This document shows positions 38,443 to 58,226 of a stretch of DNA of 64,000 bases, piece by piece. The notes under the pieces are model-generated. The model was given only the letters and a program-made list of their open reading frames with translations, was not told the DNA's origin and did not search any database. Position numbers and translations under genes: made by a program. The stretch comes from Paragordius varius (taxonomy: Eukaryota > Nematomorpha). The stretch covers positions 3,844,001-3,908,000 of the forward strand of contig OZ176055.1 in NCBI GenBank assembly GCA_964247055.1, given 5' to 3'. Numbering within the stretch: position 1 is the stretch's first letter; each line of letters opens with the position of its first letter.

Positions 38443-38777
38443 AGGCAGGGCAAGTGGTATTATTACTAATGGTTTGCGATAACGCGTTCATAAAATTGGC
38501 GTGTTACAAAACAACAGGTTCTACCAAATTAATTCAAAAGGTTTGATTAAATTTTAACATTGTAAAAAATATCGTTTAAAAACTTTAATGAATAAATAAG
38601 TTTTAACTAATCTAAAATTATTTGTATATATTTATCACCTTAGTCTACATGTTATTTGTTGTACTGCTATTTGGGAAAAGGAAAAAGTGAAAGAATTATA
38701 TTTTCACCCGATTATGCTTATTGTTCGAACAAACATCTGTCGCCATTTCCCACAGGACATGTAATCTTAACATTTAT

Positions 38778-39336
38778 TTAACACTTGACAACACATTCAT
38801 TTTAGTCCTATTCAAATTGGGGTAGTTAAATACCCTAGGCCTGTTTAAAATTAAATTCTTAAAAAAGTATGGAAGGAATCGAAACCATGGCAAAATTTTG
38901 CACTTATATAACATTATAAACCCAAATGTATAAAAAATTCTATTCAAAAATACATGATATTATTTATTTTGAGCTAAAACCGAAAGGATAAAATTTAGTC
39001 AACGTAACATGTGTCCAATAATCAAATTGAAAAATAATACAGAATACGCTTTTTTTATTTCTATCAATGTTAGATGTAATTTAAATAAAAATATAGCTTC
39101 AATTTTACCCTTAAAATTAAATAAAAATGATATTTTGTAAAATAATGGCGTCGATGTAGTTTGACATGGAAACTTTTTTTTAAACAAAATTTTATCAAGA
39201 TTTTGGCATATTTATATAATTTTTATTAGAATTGAAGCATAAATAATTGGGACCTTTTCTTTCAGTAGTTTTTATAAATACTAACTTAAATTTAGTCTGG
39301 GGTATTTAGAGACCCCAATTTGAATCGAAGTGTTAA
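38778..39336 (+). mobile_element. MITE, family B (piggyBac-like), intact copy
   Basis: TTAA-bounded, 559 bp. Left end CACTTGACAACACATTCATT then CTATTCAAATTGGGGTAG; right end GACCCCAATTTGAATCGAAG then TG and TTAA. No ORF of its own. Confidence 0.75.
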
Positions 39337-39858
39337 TAAATAATTTTTTTAAATAAATCCGAAATTTTTCTGATATGGGGATCTATTTACAAAACGTTTT
39401 ATTTAAAGTATTTTTACAGGTTTTTCCGAATATTTACAGGTTCAAGACTACCGTCTCATTGTTCAATTAATAAATAACTTGATATAATTATATGCTAATA
39501 TGATCAAATTATATTCACATAAAATGTTTTGTAAATATTGGCCCTTTCATTCAATACACTTTTATATATTTTTGTTTAAAAATAATTATTTTTATATAGG
39601 CTTGTAAAGATGGGAAGTGCTTGAGTATAATGGTTAAATCATCGTCATCATTAACAGCTCGGACATATATTCAAACCTATAATTTAATTTATGCATTATT
39701 TTTATATTTGTACATTAGTACTATTTCCTGTTTTAGTGTAAAAAGTCTACTTGTAAATGCAAATTCACGATTTAGATAAATCATAATTTTTTGTGTTTCC
39801 TATTAATAAATGTGATTTTCATTGTTTTAAATGATAATTTATTAATTATATTATAATA

Positions 39859-40093
39859 TACGGTAAAAATTGAAATACGGACAAAAAGCAAAAATATAAA
39901 ATAAAAAAATGTTTTATAAAGGCAAATATATTTTTTGAATCTTATATTATCTTATAAAAATTATATTACAATCGTAAAATACATAATTGATTGTATTACC
40001 AACTTTTAAATCTGTTATATACTTTGCAGTTCAAAACAATCAATTATATTTAAAAAAATCAAGATTTTTCGTATAATTTCAATTTTTACTGTA
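39859..40093. mobile_element. MITE, family A (Tc1/mariner-like)
   Basis: TACGGTAAAAATTGAAATAC and GGACAAAAAGCAAAAATAT at the left; CGTATAATTTCAATTTTTAC then TGTA at the right. 235 bp. Confidence 0.75.
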
Positions 40094-40565
40094 ATATTGG
40101 AATTATTCTATACATTAGCCATGTTCACGCCCCACCAAATCGAAAAAAATTCTTGCGCTCTCCTGTCCCAAAAAAACAATAATAATATGTAAAATTTATT
40201 GTGTAAAAATCATAATCAATGCGATCCCTGTATCTACAATTGTTGAAATATTTTTTTCATATCGGGGACAAATTATGAAAATTTGCACCTGAGATCCTGA
40301 TTAACCTACAATTTGTTTCTAGTTTTATTTTTTGGTTTAACCAATAACGTTATAGAAAAAATATATAAAATGTACCAATTATCAAATAATGGCAAATGTT
40401 TAATGTTATAAATTTAAGGTCGTTTCTCCGAAATTTTAACTCCCCCCTTACATTTTTCTACGTTTTGGGAACACGGCTATTTATTTTTACTATTACCTGT
40501 TATTATATACCAAGACTGTAGTGTACAATCCGATATACCAATAGCAACATATAAATATTCATAAA

Positions 40566-41759
40566 TTATTTATTATGTGATGATAAAATTTTGCAATTAC
40601 AAAAACTTTTTGGTAATCGATACTTTCTGCGTAGTGACAGGAATTGTTGTTTTAATCTATTACGTGCTTTTAGATGAAGGAAAAAATACAAAATGGGATT
40701 TATTAATGAGTTTATATAAGCTATCCAGAGAAAAAAAGTAGGTACCCAAACAGGCTGATTAATTTCCCGATGTGCAAAATACGGTTTTAGCACCAAATCT
40801 AAGAAAAAGGGTGCCCAACAGATCAAAAAAATTATGACCATAACTAAAACAAACCTTATGGCGCCCCTATTTTGTCGTTCTAGGGCACATAGCATAGGGG
40901 TACTAAGTGCTTCCCGAGCAAATTTTGATTTCTTAGCTCTAACAATGATGTATATGAGAAGAGCACACAATATGACATCTAGAATAGCAAAAACGAAGAA
41001 AGAACTTGCAAAAATAATTATATGTGTATCGGTCACAAAAAAGGGACAGCTTTTCACCATAGTTTGATCATTGGGGCGGGGATGGTAATTGGTATTGTTA
41101 GGTGTTGAAGATATATTAGAGTAGCGTGAAGAATCTTTAACATTGCTGTTAAACAGATTGTATGATGCTGTTAGAACGGTCAATAGGTTTATTTTATCCT
41201 TTTGAGTTACAAACATAATGTGAGGCATTGCCTTTTTTTGTCCCTCCTCCACCCCATCATAATAATGATGATTTGGTATAACAATTTTGTTTACGTTTGT
41301 GTTTGTAGTCAATGCGATTGAACTGTATGCAAACGAATAAATCCAAACACCAGCTAAAAGACAATTGTAAAGTAATTCACGGCGTTCATGTGTTCTATGT
41401 CCGTTAAACGATGTCAGCGGTTTATATATAGAAAATAACTGATCAAAAGCTAAAACTGTGACATGGATGTAACTTACGGTTGAGAGGGCGACATCCAATA
41501 TTCTCCAAATCACGCAATACCACAGACCAAACCACCATACCTGCCAAAGAGTGTACACAATATCTATGCCCATAACTAAAATTGCATACAGTATATCAGC
41601 GATGGCCAAAGATAAAATGATTTTGAATCGAATAATGTGGGCGAATTCATGCCAACGCAAAATGGAGAATATGACGCCCGTGTTTAAAACTATGATACCA
41701 ACCCATAGAATGATAGCAAGCGATAATACAAAGTATAAGGGAAACCCTATTAGAACCAT
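40566..41759 (-). CDS. Class A GPCR, amine-receptor-like, copy 1 (397 aa, single exon)
   Basis: Seven-helix rhodopsin-family receptor at the plasma membrane. Seen: N26 (1.50), LSLAIAD with D55 (2.50), C82 (3.25), D89 (3.32, the amine-binding Asp of aminergic receptors), FLICWAPFF (TM6) and WIAYINSLINPILYFF (TM7, NPxxY). The W-D spacing in TM3 and the TM7 block are like biogenic-amine receptors. Unusual: the DRY box is DQL (106-108); TM5 has no P5.50; the loop between TM4 and TM5 is about 100 residues with N-glycosylation sites (NISS, NNTN); the third cytoplasmic loop is short. The ligand is unknown. The ORF is open throughout and a close paralogue lies at 55566-56747 on the other strand. Confidence 0.88.
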   Translation of the reverse strand: MVLIGFPLYFVLSLAIILWVGIIVLNTGVIFSILRWHEFAHIIRFKIILSLAIADILYAILVMGIDIVYTLWQVWWFGLWYCVIWRILDVALSTVSYIHVTVLAFDQLFSIYKPLTSFNGHRTHERRELLYNCLLAGVWIYSFAYSSIALTTNTNVNKIVIPNHHYYDGVEEGQKKAMPHIMFVTQKDKINLLTVLTASYNLFNSNVKDSSRYSNISSTPNNTNYHPRPNDQTMVKSCPFFVTDTHIIIFASSFFVFAILDVILCALLIYIIVRAKKSKFAREALSTPMLCALERQNRGAIRFVLVMVIIFLICWAPFFLDLVLKPYFAHREINQPVWVPTFFLWIAYINSLINPILYFFLHLKARNRLKQQFLSLRRKYRLPKSFCNCKILSSHNK

Positions 41760-42692
41760 TAATGTGAAATATATTATAATTCTTATATCCCAGTTTCACT
41801 AATTGGTTAAAAAGTGTAAAGGATAGTATTAACACACAATAAATAATATAATATGTTTAATTGTAGTTAATAAACTAAAAAAATCGTTTTTAGGAGATAT
41901 ATAGCATTGCTAACCAAGCATAATATTTTATTAAATATTTATACTTTTTTTAGTATGTGTATGACAAAGCGAAGACGAAACAAGTATTTTTTGGATAAAC
42001 AGTCGTATATTTTTTTACCAGACACGTTAAATTAATTATTTATTAATCACACAATCCCTTTAAAAATCTATCCTTTTGTGTATATGCTATGCTATTCTAG
42101 TATTTTTAAACTAATAAAAAAAATTAATCATGATTCTCATTGTGCAATTTCGTATAAACTTGATATCAAAATATCGCAAATTTTGCGCATACTAGGTTAT
42201 ATTATAATATAATGGTAGGTAAATGCTTTTTGAAATTAAATTATTTTGATATTTATAAATCCCAAAAAACAATACAATGTTTGGTTTAATATTTCGTGAA
42301 TTAATTAACAAGTATCATTATTGTGATAAATATTATAATTAATAAATTATCTGATCAAAATTATTAGCTGTAAAATCATTTTAACAAATATTATTTCAAA
42401 TAATCATCTATGAGTATTTGAATTTTTTTTTATATATTTTGAGGTGAGAAACCTTAATGAAATTCAATTAAAAAACTGCTTTACCGTACCAGTTAGCTGC
42501 ATATTTGCAAACGTATCATAAAATATTGCTGTTTGAAAATCGGATTGCACCGTATATATAATACTAAATATTTTTTAATACTCTTAAAATGGGTTTGTTT
42601 GCGTTTGATTATAGCAATCAAACAACTTTATTTCATCATTACTAATGTAACTTAACTAAGAGCTAATAATAAGAGCTAAATCATTTAAGCAA

Positions 42693-42724
<32 letters not shown>

Positions 42725-43538
42725 TGGGTAAATAAATAATATGTTACTGTTAATCTTATTTATTATTATAATGATGAATCATGCATGCACAATATATGTA
42801 AATGCCGTAAACTCCATAGCAACTACATTACTAAATAGTCTTTCTCTAAATATAAAAATTAAATTACATGAAGACATTTTGTGTGTTTGATTAAAATTTT
42901 TTAAGGATTAAAAAAGTTATATTAATTATTGTACTATAATAATTCAATATAAAAATATGATAATACACACGATTTGTAGAAAATAGGATATATATATATA
43001 TATATAGATAGCTATAATTATATACAATGATTTGGAAGTAAGCATTCATTTTAAACACAATAATGGTGTCAATATAACATATATAAATGGCTATTTTGTA
43101 ATACCGATGAAAAGACATTTGGCAACGCCTCCAAAAACCAAATTCGTTACGATTCTATTGATTGATTTTCAATAATCAGAATTCGCATAAAAAAAGTTAA
43201 AAAATTCTGCCTAAAATAAATAAAATTACGTGTAAAAGTAACAAGAATATATATATATATATATATATATATAGAGGCCATTAAAATATAAAAAATATTA
43301 TCTAACGAGTATACAATGTTGATTGTTTATCAAAACCCTATCTGTGATACCGCTGCAGCACACCTATAACCAATTTTTTGATGTGAATGAGGTGTGATTT
43401 CGCTAAAATGCGTATTGGTTATTTAATTTTTTTAGAGGAGTACCACATTGCTTATTAATCTTCATTGTGCTAAAGATAAGTATGTAGTTTGAATAATTTT
43501 TTCGATTAACTAAACTTAAAACAAACATGGGCACTGTT
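41760..43538. other. Intergenic AT-rich DNA between GPCR 1 and the Src gene
   Basis: No exon recognised. (AT)n tracts at about 42693-42719, 42989-43006 and 43247-43274. Confidence 0.5.
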
Positions 43539-50519
<6,981 letters not shown>

Positions 50520-52619
50520 TCCTTGAAAATTTATTGCGGTTAGCTAGCTATTATGTCCAAAACATGTGTTATATGATCAATAAATTAGGCTTAAAAATGT
50601 TACAAAAAGGTGTTTATAGACGTTGTGTAAAATTAATTTATTACTCTGAATTTCCAAATGTTATTTAAAATGGATAATAATACTTTAAAACGTAATTTTG
50701 TTCTATTAAATTAATAAATTAATGAAATAAGGAAAAAATAGAAATATCTGTGAAAGTAACATTCTTAATAATACATTATAAGCGTTAAAATCTTATCATG
50801 TATTTATTTTCTGCTTTAATACTCCTTTGAAACAATTTACCCTAATTTTTAATAATCGTGTGAGGTTTATATGTAGGTCAATTATAGATAGGTGAATTAT
50901 AATGCGTTGGGTTCTTTACTATAAAAAAAATACATTATTATTTTTAAAGATTTCCAAATTTAGTTTCATATGTTTTTATATTAGAGTTTTTTATATATTT
51001 TTAGAATGCTCGTTATTCAATTGATATTCAGTAATAATATATATTATATACTGTTGTATAAAAAAAATATCCTGATAAATAAATATACTAATTTTACAAA
51101 AGTTGTAAGAAAATTATTTTTTATTTTCTGGTAATTGCTACAATAGGTAAATTCGGAAAATTTATTGCACATTACATGGTGCCCACAAAAAATATCCTGA
51201 TATATATTATATATATATATATAATCTGATAAAAATTCAGAATTATTATGGTTTTTTGGATTTTATCTTCTTGACCAGGAAAGTTATTCATACTCTTGTT
51301 AAGCCATACCAAAAAATGGCAAAATTTGAGCACATTTTTTTGGATACATTTTGCTGGAAAACTACGAATAAAAAAACAATATACTTTTAAAATTTAATTT
51401 TGAGCCCGAACGTCCCAAATATTTTAATTTTTTTAAAACGGGCCTCTTTTCTATTGTTTCAAATATAAATTTGAATATTCGACTTTTAAATTTCGGTGAA
51501 TTTTTGTAAAAATAACATAATTTGAAGACGAACGAATTTTTTAATTAAAATTCTTGGTGATAGAGATGTTCAGCATTATGGAATTATATAGAAAAATATA
51601 TAGTAACGTTTTATATTCTTTAATCATGCCTTAAATTTGTATGACTAGAATTTAAAAAAGTATCCAATTTGTGAAAATATTTTTAGTTTTTATACTAATT
51701 TTACATATTTTAAAATTTCGCGGATAAAAAAAACTATATTTTAAAGTTTTCGTAAACTAAAAAAATATTATATGATCAATTTTTCGGGGGTCTTCGGTTG
51801 TAACCAACAGGGGATTAGTTTCTGCGTTTTAAAATTTTTTCCAGTTTTTAATTAATATGGGATGAAATCTTTTAAATATTATTTAGGGGAATCAATTGGG
51901 ATTAAGAAGTGGCTTTAGCTATTTTATGATTTTGATATATTATTAAATTTTATACATATTGAATCAAATAGGATGTTTTAAATATTTATTGGGTATCGAT
52001 TAGAGATTTTCCTATATTTTAAGCTTTTTTTATAAATATAGGATGAAATAGGATATTTTTAATATTTGAGGGTCATTGTTAAATCCAATATCTAATTGAT
52101 TGATTTTGATAATTTTTATATATTATTAAAAAATGTCATACATATAGGATGAAATGGGTTGTTTTAATTATTTTTTGGGGGTAATCGATTTAAACGATTA
52201 TAGTTTTTATTTCGCTACTTTTGATATGTTTAAGTTTTTATATATAAATATGAGATGAAATAGCTCACTTATTTTAAAAATGCGTTTTGATATATATTAA
52301 TTGCATCAAGGAAAAATATTTTTTGGGCATTAACCAGCAACTGTAGGTTTTTGAAATAGATGATTTATTTATATATATATTTAAGTGTAATTTATAAACA
52401 TATGAATCAGTATGATTAAAATATTTTTTGGGGGTCGCTTACCTATAATAATAAAAGATTAGTTTTTATGATTTTGATATATTTTTGTTTTGATTATAAT
52501 TATAAGATGTGTTAATATATTATAAATATATGGGGTTATCAGTATTGATTGATAAATTATTTAATAATTAATATAAAAGTTTTTCTTTTATGTTTATTGA
52601 ATATCTAGTAATTTATGAA
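50520..52619. other. Intergenic AT-rich DNA upstream of the Src gene
   Basis: No gene seen. From about 51850 to 52520 there is a degenerate tandem array with a period near 105 bp. Phrases like ggatgaaat, attttttggggg and gattttgatat recur around 51861, 52041, 52147 and 52252. Confidence 0.45.
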
Positions 52620-53197
52620 TAGAGATTCTTTTATTGTAATGTTAGTTGAGTTGGATCGTTGACTGACGATATTAATTTAAAAATTAAGAGAGGTGAGAGT
52701 AAATTGGAAGAAAATTCAAGCGTGTATGTGTGATCGAAATATTAATGTTAGAGTGAAAGGTAAGATATACAGCTCAGTTGTTCAACCCACAATGATGTAT
52801 AAATCACAGACGTGGGGCGTCAAAAAATCCGAAGAAAGACATTTTAATGTTACGGAAATAAAAATGCTTAGATGATATTAGATAAGGATCAAAGTTAGGA
52901 ATAGATATATTTGTGGGAGTACAGCTGTTACAATAGAGGAGAAAGTATGACAAAAAATAGGCGACATTGGTTTAGGCAGCTATACTGTAATTATATTGCA
53001 AAAACAATACGGAGTCATTGAGTTAAAGGAAAGCGAGGACATGGGCGGCCCAAAACCTGATGGATGGAAAAAAGGGAGCTTGCGGAATTGAGCTAAAAGC
53101 AGACGCTAATAGATAGATTTTTATTGAAAGATAGGTTGTATCACGTGACCGCTCTCACAAGTGGAAACATATAATGTAACAATAATAATAATAATAA
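52620..53197 (+). mobile_element. LINE 3' fragment with an (AAT)n tail
   Basis: Reads VRVKGKIYSSVVQPTMMYKS, then TWGVKKSEERHF and EIKMLR, the C-terminal RT region of RTE/Jockey-type LINEs. After several frame breaks it continues with GHGRPK..WMEK. It ends in aataataataataataa at 53180-53197, the kind of 3' tail these elements carry. Confidence 0.75.
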
Positions 53198-53404
53198 CGT
53201 GAGACAACCTATCTTTCAATAAAAATCTATCTATTAGCGTCTGCTTTTAGCTCAATTCCGCAGGCTCTCTTTTTTCCATCCATCAGGTTTTGGGCCGCCC
53301 ATGTCCTCGCTTTCCTTTAACTCAATGACTCCGTATTGTTTTTGCAATATAATTACAGTATAGCTGCCTAAACCAATGTCGCCTATTTTTTGTCATACTT
53401 TCTC
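52939..53404. repeat. Near-perfect inverted repeat, 207-bp arms, 52-bp spacer
   Basis: Arm 52939-53145 is the reverse complement of 53198-53404 with about three mismatches and no gaps. The left arm is the LINE 3' end in place; the right arm starts immediately after the (AAT)n tail. A transcript across it would fold into a long hairpin. Confidence 0.9.
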
Positions 53405-54470
53405 GTCTATATTTTAGAATAAATTGAAATAAATATTTATGAAAAATATAATAGTTTAATAAAAAAATATTAAAGAGAACCGATAATAATTACCATTTAT
53501 TGTATTAACTATATCAGTATGAACAACATGCTAAAACATAAATCTAAAAATTTGATTTATAAAATATATATGTATTAAATTTAGCAATTTATGATTCTGT
53601 TAATATCAAAATACTTACGGCTTAATTTTAATTAAACAATTATTTAACAAATAAAAATGGGACCGGCTTAGTATTTTTTATGGCTGCCAAAAAATATTAC
53701 ATAAAAGTTAGGTTTGGTGGTTTCCTTGGTTTTTTTAAAAATATTCCATATGATTTTTACTATTTGTGTTACTTTCTTTCTGGTTTACAACAAAACTTTG
53801 CATAAAATTTTTAGGTTGGCCATAAAATAATAAGTGTTTTTTCATATGATTTGCTAAAAATCGTTTAATATAAATAATTCAGCCGTATTTAATATGATAA
53901 CAACAAAATCATGAGTAGTTTCTATATTTAATACATATATTTATATATTAAAAATTTAAAATTTATGTATTTATCACTATTTTATATTTTAGCTTTTTGT
54001 GCAGAATACAAAGATATTTACCATAGTAACCAGTGATTATCGGCTTTTATTGGCCCTCTCATAGATATCCTTTAAACCCTCTTTTATCGATTTTAGGAAG
54101 AATATAATAAATGCAATTATATTGCTTGTCGCATTCATAATCACAAGTGTACTTTTTAGAGACAATTTGAATTTCAATAAATTATTTGATAATTTTTATT
54201 ATAATATTATTGTATCTTTACTGTTTTGTATATCAAAAAATATCATCAGCATTTTCTTATGTTTACGATAAAAACTTTATATTTTTAAATTATCAAATTT
54301 TTCTTTCAAAGTAACCAAATTTTTCACTATACTAATTTTAGCATATTTAACATTACATTTGCTATAACTTTAAAAAAGTATGAAATCCTGACCCATAAAA
54401 CAGCTGTGTAACCTAAAAATAATTTTCTTTACCAGCATTTTAAACTTGCAATTAATATGCTATCTGGTAA
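53405..54470. other. Intergenic AT-rich DNA
   Basis: Nothing supported. Confidence 0.5.
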
Positions 54471-55056
54471 TCTATATATTTATAAAAATAAAAAGTGGTG
54501 TTGTGGTCTGTTTCCGGAAAATAGGTAGATCCATTCAAATCCAATAATCGAAAAAATATGGGCATAAATGATGCCCCGACAATAACTTCGCACTTTTTTG
54601 AATTAGGCCCTCAGTTCGGGCCCACCCCGTGTAAAAAACGGGTTTTTTTCAAAAGAGAAGTCGACAAAAATCTGTCTTTGAGACTCTTTTCAGGAGAACG
54701 TGTTGGACCATTCAATTTCAAATATGATTTTTGTTTACTTATTTTCGATTGCGCCGAACACAGTCCTCGCTTTTTTAATTTAGGCCCTCTTTTTACCCGT
54801 TCCCCCCGTAATATGCCATTTTTTTCAAAAAAACAAAATCCACAAAAATAATTTTTTAAAACTATTTTTCCTCCAAGTAAACAATATATTAGTATGAATG
54901 CGCCGTTTTAAAATTCCTATGAGATCATTGCTATTAAATAATGCTTCGAAATAATCCAGAAATGTGGATCATTTTATTGTCCCTTTTTTCAAATGCCCTC
55001 CTTCAGAGGTCCGAAGGACATCCTCGGGCTGCGTAGCAGCACGAGAGTTACGCTAG
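54471..55056 (+). mobile_element. Non-autonomous Helitron, copy 4 (586 bp)
   Basis: TCTATATATTTATAAAAATA start after A. The hairpin CTCGGGCTGC GTA GCAGCACGAG is followed by AGTTACG and CTAG, then T. Colinear with copy 2. Confidence 0.85.
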
Positions 55057-55309
55057 TATTTAATAAAAAGCTGACCATGAATTTTACTCATACTGTATAT
55101 ATTTCATCAAATTTTTTATATCCCCGAGTTCATAAGCATATTCAATGTAATATGCGCAAAATTTGTGTTGATTTTAAGTTTGTATGAAATTATACAATGA
55201 GAATCCTGATTTATAATTTTCTGTGGATTTTTTGTTATTTTGGTACATTATTGTTATATAAATGCAAACTTTTGTCAGGGATTTTTTAAAATATTTAATT
55301 ATAAACGAA

Positions 55310-55378
55310 CCTGGGCTATATAACTACCCCAAATTGAATCTAAGGTCTGAAATGAATATATTGTATTCAAGTGTTAAT
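55310..55378. mobile_element. MITE family B, right-end remnant
   Basis: ACTACCCCAAATTGAATCTA and AAGTGTTAATAAATAA resemble the right terminus of the copy at 38778, with an extra stretch between. Confidence 0.45.
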
Positions 55379-55565
55379 AAATAATTAATCTAATGTGTAT
55401 TAATAATTACGATTAGTTTATCCAAAAAATAATTGTTTTATTTTCGTTTTCTCATAGGCACAAAAAAGTATCAATATTTAAATTATTTTGTTTTATTTCG
55501 TTGGCAATGCGATATTTCTCCTAAACTATTTTTAGGCGTATTGATTATATGTATACATATTTACG

Positions 55566-56747
55566 ATGGATTTCAAAGGATTTCCTTTGTACTTTGTGTT
55601 ATCGCTTGCTCTCATCGTATGGATTGGCATCATAGTATTAAACACAGGAGTCATATTCTCCATTTTGCGTTGGCATGAATTCGCCCACATTATTCGATTC
55701 AAAATCATTTTATCATTGGCCATCGCTGATATCCTGTGGGCGATTCTAGTCAGAGGCATAGATATTGTATACACTCTTTTGCACGTTTGGTGGTTTCGTC
55801 CTTGGTATTGTGTGATTTGGAGAATATTGGATGTCGCCCTCTCAACCGTAAGTTATATCCATGTCACAGTTTTGGCTTTTGACCAATTATTTTCCATATA
55901 TAAACCGCTGACAACATTTAACGGACATAGAACACATGAGCGCCGTAAATTACTTTACAATTGTCTTCTAGCCGGTGTTTGGATTTACTCATTTGCCTAC
56001 AGTTCAATCGCATGGACTACCAACACAAACGTAAATGAAATTGTTACATCTCATCATTATCATGATGGGGTGGGGATAGGACAAAAAAGGATAATACCTC
56101 ATATAATTTTTTTAACTAAGAAAAATAAATCTACCATATGGACTATTCCAACAGCATCATACAGAATGCTTAACAATTTAACCTATTCGTCTCGCTACTT
56201 TAATTTGTCTTTAAGATTTAACAATATCAGCATCTATTCCGGCCCCGACGAAAATATGGAAAAAAGTTGTCCCATTTTTGTGACCAATACTCATATAATT
56301 ATTTTTGCAAGTTCTTTCTTCGTTTTTGCTATTCTGGATGTCATCTTGTGTGCTCTTCTCATATACATCATAATTAGAGCTAAGAGATCAAAATTTGCTC
56401 GGGAAGCACTTAGTACTTCTATGATTTGTGCCCTAGAACGACAAAATAGAGGCGCCATAAGGTTTGTTTTAGTTATGGTCATAATTTTTTTGGTTTGCTG
56501 GGCACCTTTTTTCTTAGATCTAGCTCTAAAACCGTATTTTGAATTTAATCAACCTGTTTGGGTGCCTACTTTTCTGCTCTGGATAGCTTACCTGAACTCA
56601 TTAATAAATCCAATATTATATTTTTTCCTTCACGTAAAAGCACGTAATAGATTGAAACAACAATTCCAGTCTTTTAGAAGAAAATATCAGTTTAATGGAT
56701 GGAAGAGTTTTTTATATTGCGAAACTATCTCAGCACATAATAAATAA
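55566..56747 (+). CDS. Class A GPCR, amine-receptor-like, copy 2 (393 aa, single exon)
   Basis: Paralogue of 40566-41759 in the opposite orientation. Helices are nearly identical: TM1 GVIFSILRWHEF, TM2 LSLAIADIL, TM3 CVIWRILDVALS, TM6 FLVCWAPFF, TM7 WIAYLNSLINPILYFF. It shares the DQL in place of DRY and the Asp at 3.32. The TM4-TM5 extracellular loop is the divergent part (still about 100 residues, with NLT, NLS and NIS sites), as are the far N- and C-termini. An open frame with loop-only divergence suggests both copies are functional receptors that may differ in ligand access. Start: MDFKGFPLYF, first ATG of the ORF. Confidence 0.88.
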   Translation: MDFKGFPLYFVLSLALIVWIGIIVLNTGVIFSILRWHEFAHIIRFKIILSLAIADILWAILVRGIDIVYTLLHVWWFRPWYCVIWRILDVALSTVSYIHVTVLAFDQLFSIYKPLTTFNGHRTHERRKLLYNCLLAGVWIYSFAYSSIAWTTNTNVNEIVTSHHYHDGVGIGQKRIIPHIIFLTKKNKSTIWTIPTASYRMLNNLTYSSRYFNLSLRFNNISIYSGPDENMEKSCPIFVTNTHIIIFASSFFVFAILDVILCALLIYIIIRAKRSKFAREALSTSMICALERQNRGAIRFVLVMVIIFLVCWAPFFLDLALKPYFEFNQPVWVPTFLLWIAYLNSLINPILYFFLHVKARNRLKQQFQSFRRKYQFNGWKSFLYCETISAHNK

Positions 56748-56974
56748 TTTATTGATATTTTTATTTTCTGTTTGTTTTTCGGGATGATTTCAAAGAAAAC
56801 TCTTTCGTTAAAATGAATCTTTTGATAAATATTTATTTATAAGTAAATTATAACGTACATATTGCGTTAGCTCAATTACCATTACACAGCGTACAAAATC
56901 CGGGGGTACAAAAACCATCATGATTATTATTCTGAAAAGGCTATCAAGATGCTTATGCTTTTGGTTTTGGGACT

Positions 56975-57790
56975 TGCATAAGAGGTGGCAAAATTTGCGC
57001 ATATTTTGCTAAATAATATTTTTTTGTAGAATGTTAAAGGCTTCCTAAAAGTATCACTAAAAATATCTTAAATTATATTTTAAAAGCAAATTAATATTTG
57101 TCTAATATAAATTTTAAGATGTTGGCTACGGAAGTTTCAAATTTTTGGCTCCGTCTAAAATGGGCGACTTTTCTTAAAATAAACCCAAAAATGCCGATGC
57201 GTAATAAATAGCTAATTTTTGACATCAAAAAAAGTTTTTTTAAATGGATATTTTGCTTGAAAATTTAGTTTATAGCAAAATTTTAGAATGGCAATTTTGA
57301 CTTTTTGAAGCATAGTGGAAACGGACACTTTAAAATATAAGAAGACTTTTTATTAATAATTCGATGATGGTGAACATTTTTATTACTAATTTTTGATTAA
57401 AAATGTGTATGACTTCGATTTTTTTTATTAAAGACACAGTTTTTATATATTTTTATTTGTTGACAAACATGTCTTTTGATCAAAAATCTCAAGTGATAGA
57501 AATTTGCATCAAATTTTTTATAAAATCTTAAATTGTTTATACAATTTTCATCATGCTTTAAAATACATTCTTGCTTCAACAAAATTTTGTTATAAATTAA
57601 AATTTAAGCGAAAATCCATTTTTTCGAAATTCTTTTTTTGATGTCAAAATTTAGCACATCAAATTTTTTTTGTGCTATATCGGCATTCTTGCGTTTAGTG
57701 AAGAGCTTGCTCATTATAGACGGAAAAATTTTGAGACTTGAACTAAAAATTTTATTTAGCAAATTGTGAGCGACTTTCGCCATTTACTAA
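56975..57790. mobile_element. Long inverted-repeat element (MITE-like, family F)
   Basis: Two imperfect arms of roughly 300 bp: gtggcaaaatttgcgc...ttttgctaaataatattttt at the left mirrors tttatttagcaaattgtgag...cgccat at the right. Inside, ccgtctaaaatggg...aatgccgatgcg mirrors cggcattcttgcg...tcattatagacgg. Limits are approximate and there is no ORF. Confidence 0.55.
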
Positions 57791-57989
57791 TCTGGAGCAG
57801 TTACAAAAAGGTTATATCAATCGTTAGGCCCAAAAAATCACCATGGGAATCATAATATATTTATTGATCAGATTATTTAATTAAGATTTTTTTGTTGCGC
57901 AGTGTTTTCAAAAAGATAGAGATCATAAGCTATAAATTTTTTTGGTTATAAAAAATATAGACTAATCAAATTATTCCGTAAAATTGTAA

Positions 57990-58226
57990 TTACACAAAAC
58001 TTCCAAAGCATAAAGACACATATTTTTTTCAAAGACTACCATATTTTTTGCACCTATTTTTTCAATATTCATCATTGAATAGCAAATTAGATAAATTTGT
58101 AAATTAGTAATACACTCAATTATGATATAATTTTAACCATATGTAGGAAAAATTAGGGATTGAAAAGTATATTTGTCTTTTTTAAAAAATAATATTTGTC
58201 TTTATCATGTTTTGTAATAACAGTTG
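57990..58226. mobile_element. Possible decayed family A MITE
   Basis: The order taaagacacatatttttttc ... gtctttatcatgttttg matches the family interior; the termini are lost. Confidence 0.35.

Larger units (their letters stand above)
37130..40565. other. AT-rich region after the metalloprotease, mostly MITEs
   Basis: Holds three MITEs listed separately. A possible terminal exon of the protease starts after AG at 37672: one frame reads AKLWNRGYCDPEKTIAH to a TAA near 37771, like the LWC block of ADAMTS proteins, but its phase does not fit the donor at 37130. No other gene is seen. Confidence 0.35.
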
